DNA of 52,263 bases from JBHPCZ01 sp042573625. Its GTDB lineage: Bacteria; Desulfobacterota; Desulfobacteria; Desulfobacterales; UBA11574. Of the stretch, positions 24,809 through 31,722 are shown in pieces. The notes beneath the pieces are model-generated. The model was given only the letters and a program-made list of their open reading frames with translations, had not been told where the DNA came from and searched no databases. A program made the position numbers and the translations under genes. The DNA is taken from contig JBHPCZ010000008.1 in the NCBI GenBank assembly GCA_042573625.1, positions 1 through 52,263 of the forward strand, in the 5' to 3' direction. Each line of letters starts with the position of its first letter. Position 1 is the first letter of the stretch.

Positions 24809-27721
24809 ATGATTTGCAGATCGGTTTTTTTTAGAATGATTTTCGGAATAATTCTGCTTTTTGTAATTTCAGCAGGCCCGCTGTCCGAAGGGCTTGCTCA
24901 AAACCCGGAGTCGTATCGCTCTTCTGATCGGTTGGCAGCAGAGGGATATGAGAAAGGCTACCAAGACTTTAGCATTCAAGAGAGAAATGAGATTTTTGGC
25001 CGGCTCACCAGTGCCGAACGAGAGCTGTTATTAACATTTGAAAGCCTGAAACCCGAAGAAAGAGCAGATTTTTTTGATCGTTTGAGCGAGCACGAGAAGC
25101 AGATGGTTTTTAAATATGTCGATCATGCGCAGAAGGCGAATATTTTTAAGATGCTCAGTGATACGGGAAAGATAAGGCTTTTTGCAAGTCTTGACACTGA
25201 AGAGAAAATCGTTTTCTTCAGATATCTTGAACAAAATGACAGAAGGTTGATCTTCGGGCGTCTGAACGATACCGACAAAAAGCTGATTTTTGAAAGCCTG
25301 GGTGATGCGGGACAGCAAGAATATCTGCTGACGTTTCCGGGTTTGTCTTTAATTGTAGAGAAAAAGGAGCGTCCTGATTTGCGCTTAGAAGAACCGCTCA
25401 AGCCGGTTGAAGAGGAACCGCCGCCGTCTCGAATTGAAAAGATTCTTTCAGGCGAGTTCCCGACCGATATTGCCCGCGAACTCCGTCAATACGGGTATGA
25501 TTTTTTTTCAAAAGATATTTATACCACGGCCTATGAAGATCGGCCGGGCATGACATCTGAACCGCGAGAGGCCTTTTATCCAATAACGAGCATACCGGTG
25601 GGGCCGGACTATATTATCGGTCCGGAAGATCAATTCACCATTCACCTTTGGGGAAAAGTGGAAAAAGAATATTATGTGACGGTGACCCGGGATGGAACGA
25701 TCATTGTGCCCCGGCTGGGCAGTCTGAGCGTCGGCGGTCTGACTTTTGGAGAGTTAAAGCGGCTTTTGTACAACAAGTTCAAGGAATACTATCCCGGATT
25801 TGAAATGAGTATCACCATGGGGCGTCTGCGTACCATCACTGTTTTTATTGTGGGTGAGGCGGAAAAACCGGGCACCTACGCGGTAAATTCCCTATCCACC
25901 ATCATCTCCGCCCTTTATGCTGCCAATGGTCCAAGCAAGAACGGGAGCCTTAGAAACATCAAAGTTTTTAGAAACGGTAATGTTGCCGGCATTCTGGATT
26001 TATATGAGTTTTTTATCAGGGGGAACAAAGGAAATGATATCCGGCTGCAGACCGGAGATACGATTTTTATTCCGGTTATCGGGCCCGTGGTAGGGGTGGC
26101 GGGAAACGTCAGGCGACCGGCCATATATGAGTTGAAAGGCGGGGAGACCGTCGGGGCGGTCATTGGAATGGCCGGAAATGTCCTGCCCACCGGACATCTT
26201 CAGAACATTGTCGTCGAGCGCATTGTGGATCACCAGCGCCGGGTTATCAAAAGCTTTAATATGGATTCCGATTATGACCGCATCAATGCAAACCTGAGTA
26301 TTTCCCTGATGGACGGAGATGTGATCAAGATTTATCCGGTGTATAAAGAGCTGCGCGAAGTGGTTTTCCTGGAAGGACATGTCAAATATCCCAGAGAATT
26401 TGAATTGAAATTCGGTATGCGGCTCAGCGACCTGATTTCTGCATACGACGATCTGCTGCCCGAGCCTTACCTGCCCCGCGCGGAAATCGTCCGCCTGATG
26501 CCGCCGGACCTGCATGCTGAAATCGTTGATTTCAATCTCGGCGCTTTGCTGGAGGGAGATAAAGCCCAGAACCTGCTCCTGCAGGATTTGGATCGGGTGA
26601 AAATCTATGGGATGACCGATAAAGAAGAGATCCCTGAAGTCACCATCAGTGGGGCTGTCCGCAGTCCCGGGACTTATCGTTTGCTGAAAGGGATGAAGAT
26701 AAAGGATCTGATTTTTCAGGCTGCAAACCTGACCAACAGGGCTTTTCTTGAAAGGGCATCGCTGTCCAGAGTCGTTGCAGGTGAAGCCGGGACAGAGACC
26801 CTTAAAATAACTTTTTCACCCAATAAAGCCATTGCCGGATTACCCGAGGACAACCTTTTTCTCCAACCGGATGATAATGTTTATATTCGAGAAATACCGC
26901 AATACGGCCGTGCCCTAGAGCGAAAGGTTTATATAGAAGGGGATTTTCTTTTTCCGGGCGAGTACGCCTATTCCGAGGGGGAGCGACTGTCATCAGTTAT
27001 CGAACGGGCCGGAGGACTCACCGAACAGGCCTACCCGGCGGGTGCTGTTTTTCAGAGAGAATCGGTTAAACTGATCCAACAAGAACGGCTCGATGAATAT
27101 GTCAACAAGCTTGAAGAAGATATTTATACGCTCAGCGCTCAGGCCGGAAGCACGGCATTGGATGCAAACGAGGCCGCCATTGTAGCGCAGACCCTTTCAT
27201 CCAAAAAGCAATTGGTCGAAAAAATGAAAGCGTCCGAGACCACCGGCCGAATGGTGATAAACCTGGATAAACTCCTTGCCGCGCCGTCATCCACCGATAA
27301 TTTTAAACTGAAACCCGGCGACCGGTTGATCGTTAACAAAGAGCCGGATTTTGTGAATGTTTTGGGCGAAGTGTTTAACCCGACAGCACTGTTTGCGGAA
27401 AAGAGCAAGACAGTGGGGTATTACCTGTCGCGGGTCGGCGGTGTGACCGAAAATGCCCAAACAAATCAGATGTATCTGGTCAGGGCCAACGGGACCGTGA
27501 TCAGCAAAACCCAGGAAGGGTATTTCGGACTGGCAAGCTGGGATACCGAGGACCACCGGTGGACCATCGGCGGGTTTGATTCCGTGAACATCAATGCCGG
27601 AGACAGCATTATTGTTCCTAAAAAAGTGGAAAAATATCCATGGCTAAAAGCGACCAAGGATATTACCACAGTTCTCTACCAGATAGCGGTTACTGCGGGT
27701 GTGGCTATCGCTGCTTTTTAG
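24809..27721 (+). CDS. SLBB/Poly_export outer-membrane polysaccharide export protein with N-terminal 12-residue repeats
   Basis: 970 residues, much longer than Wza (about 380). The signal peptide is about 1-30. Residues 54-175 are about nine tandem units of mostly 12 residues, each L-x4-K/R-x2-F/L-F-x2 (for example LNDTDKKLIFES), resembling the helical repeats of MgtE N-domains or FliG. The polysaccharide export domain follows (YIIGPEDQFTIHLWG at about 269, VTRDGTIIVPRLGSLSVGGL), then several SLBB beta-grasp domains (FIVGEAEKPGTY, VAGNVRRPAIYELKGG, FLEGHVKYPREFELKFG, ISGAVRSPGTYRLLKG, YIEGDFLFPGEYAYSEG, VLGEVFNPTALF). The last 20 residues are hydrophobic, possibly an outer-membrane helix as in Wza. 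It probably forms the export channel for the glycan made upstream. No lipobox is seen. Confidence 0.88.
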   Translation: MICRSVFFRMIFGIILLFVISAGPLSEGLAQNPESYRSSDRLAAEGYEKGYQDFSIQERNEIFGRLTSAERELLLTFESLKPEERADFFDRLSEHEKQMVFKYVDHAQKANIFKMLSDTGKIRLFASLDTEEKIVFFRYLEQNDRRLIFGRLNDTDKKLIFESLGDAGQQEYLLTFPGLSLIVEKKERPDLRLEEPLKPVEEEPPPSRIEKILSGEFPTDIARELRQYGYDFFSKDIYTTAYEDRPGMTSEPREAFYPITSIPVGPDYIIGPEDQFTIHLWGKVEKEYYVTVTRDGTIIVPRLGSLSVGGLTFGELKRLLYNKFKEYYPGFEMSITMGRLRTITVFIVGEAEKPGTYAVNSLSTIISALYAANGPSKNGSLRNIKVFRNGNVAGILDLYEFFIRGNKGNDIRLQTGDTIFIPVIGPVVGVAGNVRRPAIYELKGGETVGAVIGMAGNVLPTGHLQNIVVERIVDHQRRVIKSFNMDSDYDRINANLSISLMDGDVIKIYPVYKELREVVFLEGHVKYPREFELKFGMRLSDLISAYDDLLPEPYLPRAEIVRLMPPDLHAEIVDFNLGALLEGDKAQNLLLQDLDRVKIYGMTDKEEIPEVTISGAVRSPGTYRLLKGMKIKDLIFQAANLTNRAFLERASLSRVVAGEAGTETLKITFSPNKAIAGLPEDNLFLQPDDNVYIREIPQYGRALERKVYIEGDFLFPGEYAYSEGERLSSVIERAGGLTEQAYPAGAVFQRESVKLIQQERLDEYVNKLEEDIYTLSAQAGSTALDANEAAIVAQTLSSKKQLVEKMKASETTGRMVINLDKLLAAPSSTDNFKLKPGDRLIVNKEPDFVNVLGEVFNPTALFAEKSKTVGYYLSRVGGVTENAQTNQMYLVRANGTVISKTQEGYFGLASWDTEDHRWTIGGFDSVNINAGDSIIVPKKVEKYPWLKATKDITTVLYQIAVTAGVAIAAF

Positions 27722-27814
27722 TTTTGCCTTAAACCTTCCGCCTCTGGCGGAGGAACCGGAGAGGTTCGACCGATCCGGGGTGCCCCGGTCAGAGCGGCAT
27801 CACTCAACCGGTGT

Positions 27815-28068
27815 GTTGAATATTGAATATCCAATATCCAATGTCGAATATCGAAGGAAAACAGTCGGTATCCCCTCGGGTTGAATTGGCCGAAGAATAC
27901 GGCGCTGTCGTATACCCAAGGTAGAGCGGAGACCCCTCATTATTCGACATTCCTTGTTGGAGACTGGATATTCGGAATCTGCCAAAACGAGCGACGGTTT
28001 CAAAAGCCAACGGCCGTGCCCCCATCGTGAGGGCTTCCTGATGCCTCCCGCTATTCGTGAGGAGACTC
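27815..28068 (+). repeat. Repeat family A, copy 1
   Basis: A non-coding element of about 250 bp between the export gene and the NamZ-type gene. It begins with AATATCCAATATCCAATGTC and GAATATCGAAGGAAAACAG and continues with CATTATTCGACATTCCTTGTTGGA, which is partly the inverse of the start. It ends with a GCCC..GGGC hairpin followed by TTCCTGATGCC and ACTCACTG. Close relatives lie at 37555-37696 (3' half) and 46713-46967, all in the same orientation. GC-rich hairpins just before it (27730-27805) may terminate transcription of the export gene. Confidence 0.8.
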
Positions 28069-28148
28069 ACTGTCCATTATATTAGGATCATTTGCAGATG
28101 GGCACTTTCTAATTGAATAGCCGGTCTGCCGGAAGGTAAATATCGCAT

Positions 28149-29324
28149 ATGGTGCAGGTGCAAACCGGTCTTGAAAGATTTGTTGAGTCCCCTACCCAAT
28201 GGATATCCGGAAATCGAATCGGCCTTTTGAGCAACCCGGCTTCGGTTGACCGGCAGTTTAGACACGCCCGCGAATTGATTCACCGAGAATTTTCAGGGAA
28301 ACTCTCAGCACTGTTTTCGCCCCAGCACGGCTTTTTCGCTGAAAAACAGGACAATATGATCGAATCAGATGATATGATTGATCCGGTCTTGAAAATTCCT
28401 GTTTTCAGCCTTTACGGTCAGACCCGAATACCCACCCAGGAGATGTTCGATCGCATCGACACCCTCGTCATAGACCTGCAGGATGCCGGAACGCGAGTTT
28501 ATACTTTTATCTACACCATGTCCCACTGTCTTGAGGCCGCGAAACAGCTGGGTAAAAAAGTGGTTGTTCTCGATCGACCGAATCCGATAAGCGGCATGTT
28601 GGCAGAAGGAAACTGCCTATCTTCTGAATGCGTTTCCTTTGTCGGACGCTATCCGATACCCATGCGTCACGGACTCACCATCGGCGAACTTGCACTTTTA
28701 TTTAATAACCACTTTGGTATTGGCTGCGATCTTGAAGTCGTTCCCATGAAAGGCTGGAGTAGAAGCATGTTTTTCCAGGACACCGGACTTCCATGGGTCT
28801 CCCCTTCACCCAATCTTCCAACACCCGCCTCGGCCATGGTTTATTCCGGGCAGGTATTGTGGGAAGGGACCAATGTCTCTGAAGGGAGAGGAACGACTCA
28901 GCCGTTTGAGCTCTTCGGGGCCCCGTATATCAAGACAGAAGAGGTGATTTCCTTTATGGGTGGAGATAGTATCCCCGGCGCTCTACTCAGGGAAACTGTA
29001 TTCGAACCCACGTCAAATAAATGGCAAGGCCAGCAATGTAACGGGTTCCAGATTCACATCACTGATCCATATCGATTCAAACCTTATATCACGACGCTTA
29101 AGCTGATACAGGCCGTCAGGTTGCATCACCCAGAGCAATTTGAATGGAAACAGCCGCCGTATGAATATGAATTTGAGAGGCTTCCGATTGACCTGATCAT
29201 CGGAGATACGGAAATACGCAGGCGCATTGAAAAACTGGAGGCAGCGGACGAAATCGCAGAATCCTGGAGAGAAGATCTTGAGGAATTTATAAAAATCAGT
29301 CGGGAGTTTCATTTATACAAGTAA
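28149..29324 (+). CDS. DUF1343/NamZ-family exo-beta-N-acetylmuramidase
   Basis: 391 residues. Family landmarks in order: GNRIGLLSNPASVD (about 21-34), ALFSPQHGFFAEKQDNM (about 53-69), DTLVIDLQDAGTRVYTFIYTM (about 104-123, shown in two overlapping halves by the QDAGTR core), VLDRPNPI.G and YSGQVLWEGTNVSEGRGTT. The founding member, B. subtilis NamZ/YbbC, removes N-acetylmuramic acid from the non-reducing end of muropeptide glycans. No signal peptide is visible, so this copy may work in the cytoplasm on imported fragments. A MurNAc kinase/uridylyltransferase fusion lies 5.1 kb downstream on the same strand. Confidence 0.85.
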   Translation: MVQVQTGLERFVESPTQWISGNRIGLLSNPASVDRQFRHARELIHREFSGKLSALFSPQHGFFAEKQDNMIESDDMIDPVLKIPVFSLYGQTRIPTQEMFDRIDTLVIDLQDAGTRVYTFIYTMSHCLEAAKQLGKKVVVLDRPNPISGMLAEGNCLSSECVSFVGRYPIPMRHGLTIGELALLFNNHFGIGCDLEVVPMKGWSRSMFFQDTGLPWVSPSPNLPTPASAMVYSGQVLWEGTNVSEGRGTTQPFELFGAPYIKTEEVISFMGGDSIPGALLRETVFEPTSNKWQGQQCNGFQIHITDPYRFKPYITTLKLIQAVRLHHPEQFEWKQPPYEYEFERLPIDLIIGDTEIRRRIEKLEAADEIAESWREDLEEFIKISREFHLYK

Positions 29325-29526
29325 TTGGTGCTGGGTACGGGATGCTGGATTATAGATACTTGATATTGGATTTTCAGATTGAAAATTGAAAGAATCCAAT
29401 ATTATTAGTCAATCTTCAATCGTAAATAGTCAATTGAACGGATACTTGAAGCTCGACACCTTAAACTTGGAACCCCTAACCCGCAACTCGTTTTTTTACA
29501 GACCAATGACCAATGACAAGCAACAC
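29325..29526. repeat. Low-complexity short repeats
   Basis: A gap of about 200 bp made of near-tandem words: GGTGCTGGGTACGGGATGCTGG, ATCCAATATTATTAGTCAATC TTCAATCG-type stretches, and ACCAATGACCAATGAC repeated at 29505-29540. The last of these runs into the start of the RNase H-type gene and partly supplies its first codons. Confidence 0.55.
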
Positions 29527-30201
29527 ATGACCAATGACCAAATATCCTGGAAGCGGATGCGCTTCAAGAAAAACAAGGTCTGGCTTGCTACCGACCCGGA
29601 TGGAACTCCTGTTGTCAACGAGGGTAAGGTGTTGATCAAGTACCAGCTTGATCAGGAACACGAGTACTGGGTTCATGAAAAAGGGGTCAGGCCAATTGAA
29701 TCGACAGAACCTGAAGAGGAAATATCAGACAGAGAATATGCGGAGAGACCCGAGGCCCCATCGGAGCTGAGAACCGAACCCCTGGACGAAGAAGCATGCC
29801 CTGATACTGTTCGTATTTATACCGACGGCGCATCCTCCGGAAATCCAGGCCCTTCTGGTATCGGGGTTTTACTTCAATATGGAAGTCATGAAAAGGAGAT
29901 ATCAAAATATATCGGTATTGCAACAAATAACATCGCGGAACTCGAGGCCATTAGGGCCGGGCTTTCGGTCCTGAAAAAAACAGACCTTCCGGTGAGGGTT
30001 TTTACTGACAGCAAATACGCATATGGCGTACTCATGCTCGGATGGAAAGCCAAAAAAAATCTTGAATTGGTCAGGTCGATTAAAAAAACGATTTCAAAAG
30101 TCAAGGATTTGAAAATTATCAAAGTCAAAGGGCATGCCGGTATAGACGGGAATGAAAGAGCAGACTATCTTGCGACCTTGGCAATCAAAAACCGAAAGTA
30201 A
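29527..30201 (+). CDS. Ribonuclease HI-type protein with N-terminal extension
   Basis: 224 residues from ATG 29527; ATG 29557, with GGAAG upstream, is an alternative, and a longer frame from 29386 consists of repeat sequence and is unlikely. Residues about 1-95 form a basic-then-acidic extension (WKRMRFKKNKVWLATDPDG..., EYWVHEKGV). The RNase H fold follows with the four acids: YTDGASSGNPG (D), AELEAIRAGL (E), FTDSKYAYGV (D) and GNERADYLA (D). It removes RNA from RNA-DNA hybrids. The extension resembles that of RNase HI-like proteins of deltaproteobacteria. Two terminator-like hairpins follow. Confidence 0.88.
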   Translation: MTNDQISWKRMRFKKNKVWLATDPDGTPVVNEGKVLIKYQLDQEHEYWVHEKGVRPIESTEPEEEISDREYAERPEAPSELRTEPLDEEACPDTVRIYTDGASSGNPGPSGIGVLLQYGSHEKEISKYIGIATNNIAELEAIRAGLSVLKKTDLPVRVFTDSKYAYGVLMLGWKAKKNLELVRSIKKTISKVKDLKIIKVKGHAGIDGNERADYLATLAIKNRK

Positions 30202-30202
30202 A

Positions 30203-30232
30203 GAATCCGGGCTCATAAAACCCGGATTTGAT
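30203..30232 (+). terminator. Rho-independent terminator after the RNase H gene
   Basis: AATCCGGG and CCCGGATT pair around a 9-base loop, followed by TGATTTT, within 5 bp of the gene's stop codon region. This is a good intrinsic terminator. A second palindrome follows at 30248-30277. Confidence 0.8.
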
Positions 30233-30247
30233 TTTACCATCTATATA

Positions 30248-30277
30248 AAATGGGCCCGTGCGGGCCCATAATTTTTC
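30248..30277. terminator. Second terminator hairpin
   Basis: TGGGCCCG-TG-CGGGCCCA is a perfect 8-bp stem with a 2-base loop, followed by TAATTTTT. It stands between the RNase H gene (+) and the small membrane-protein gene (-) and could serve both strands. Confidence 0.7.
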
Positions 30278-30444
30278 TGTAGACAACAAAGCCGCCGGAA
30301 AAAGCATCTCTTGCACCCTTGGATAATGCGCCTGCTTGAAAAAAAATCACATTGCCTTGTGGAGGATGCAATTTTTACATAATCATCCGCCGTTGCCAAG
30401 GTGAAACAGGGCAAAATACATTGTTTTACGAGCGGCTCGGAGTT

Positions 30445-30738
30445 CTATTCTTTCTCTTCTTTTTCTGCTTTTAGTTTTTCGATCTCTTTTTTCAGTTCAT
30501 CAACTTCCTGTTTGTGTTTTTCCGTGTCGTCACTTTGAGCTGGGGTATCAAATGTCGGTTCATCCTTTTTCCAGGTATCTTTGAGTTCGTCAAAGCCCAA
30601 GTATAAGGCCAGTCCCCCTCCGGTGAGAAGCATCACCGGAATAGCGCCGGCTAAAAGCTGTAGAAATTCACTAAACCACACCGAAAGTCCGATGAGACCC
30701 AATACAGCTGCTACCGCCCCACCAATTAACGTTTTCAT
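30445..30738 (-). CDS. Small two-helix membrane protein with C-terminal coiled coil
   Basis: 97 residues, family not recognised. There are two hydrophobic helices (about 5-20 and 27-48: LIGGAVAAVLGLIGLSVW and LAGAIPVMLLTGGGLALYLG). A polar linker and a charged coiled-coil tail follow (EVDELKKEIEKLKAEKEEKE), with heptad-spaced leucines. The ribosome-binding site AAGGAGG lies 7 bp before the ATG, so expression is likely strong. It is monocistronic, with long gaps on both sides. The layout resembles small membrane scaffold or stress proteins, but no function can be claimed. Confidence 0.78.
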   Translation of the reverse strand: MKTLIGGAVAAVLGLIGLSVWFSEFLQLLAGAIPVMLLTGGGLALYLGFDELKDTWKKDEPTFDTPAQSDDTEKHKQEVDELKKEIEKLKAEKEEKE

Positions 30739-31722
30739 AAAAGATTATCCTCCTTTAATAAAGTTGATTTATCTGATTTTTATTATGAATTATATACAAT
30801 TCATGTGGGAATAGCACAACAAAATATGTAACGCAAGCTTAAATTTTGATCGCCGGGATCAAAATATTCAAACATTAGACAGTGCTACAGAATACAGGGG
30901 AGCTGTTGGTATTAAAGTGTTTAAAGCGTTGATCGAAGATGAAAATAACTTGCAATGCACGAAAGAATATCAAGTGGCGAAAGTCGGTTTTTTAAAAAAA
31001 ATATGAAAAGATATATTGAAGGGTACCTTGCAGCTTGCTGCGGGGAATGCGCGCGCTGTTTCAGTTCAAGGTATCACGATGGGGTTTCAAACCTGTTCAG
31101 GGCCAGAGCGTATCTTGGTGAAGCAAATAAATATCCGGCAGGAAGAAGGCATAACAGCTTAATTATATTAATATTTTATTCGACATGAGATGTTGAATTA
31201 ATGATTGCAATCATTTTTCATTTTTGTTAACTTAAAAATTTTGGCTTTCTTCCGTTGAGTGGGCAGAAGGGAGTCAAGGATTCAAGGCGTCGAGTGTTTT
31301 TACGCTTAAATCGCTCCGTGGATAATCCGATATCAAACCGTGCAATCACGCCAAAGGCGGATAAAACTCGTATATAAGGGCTCGTAAAAAAAAAGATGCC
31401 CGGAAATTAACAGATTGCCATAACCGTTTAACGCCGGATAGTTAAAACAAGTTATAAATAAGTCTCCACACCTATTTTATTCTAATGACCAAAATTCTAA
31501 TGTTCAAAACAAATTCACCTTTGTGGAATTAATACTTTCTTGATTGTTTTGAGTATTTGAGCATTCGAATTTAAGATTTGTTTCGGATTTCGATATTCGA
31601 ATTTCGGATTTAATCCTTTCAGTGGTAAAATATCCCCTTCCAGGGGTTATATCAAAGCCGGATCCTCTGGGTCCGGATTCTTTACATCGTATTTCCTGTG
31701 TAACGAGATAGAGTCGTCAGCT
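30739..31722. other. Long intergenic region, mostly AT-rich repeat debris
   Basis: A gap of nearly 1 kb with no credible gene. A 77-codon frame at 30955 has no family likeness and contains ACCTTGCAGCTTGCTGCGGGGA, which recurs near 51480. Other contents are a family C tract (GAGTCAAGGATTCAAGGCGTCGAGTG, 31270-31296), TTCGAATTTAAGATTTG and CGATATTCGAATTTCGGATT stretches (31560-31612), and a GC hairpin near 31652-31680 (CCGGATCC..GTCCGGAT with TTCTTT), which could attenuate transcription entering the PlsB-type gene. Confidence 0.6.

Noticed and set aside
30955..31188. 77-codon open frame starting MHERISSGESR
   Set aside because: It has no family likeness and no good ribosome-binding site, and it contains a repeat string (ACCTTGC.GCTTGCTGCGG) that recurs at 51480. 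I treat it as a chance frame in repeat DNA.
31640..31722. Possible riboswitch before the PlsB-type gene
   Set aside because: Only a single GC hairpin with a short T-rich tail is seen. No known riboswitch core was recognised, so it is better read as a terminator or attenuator.
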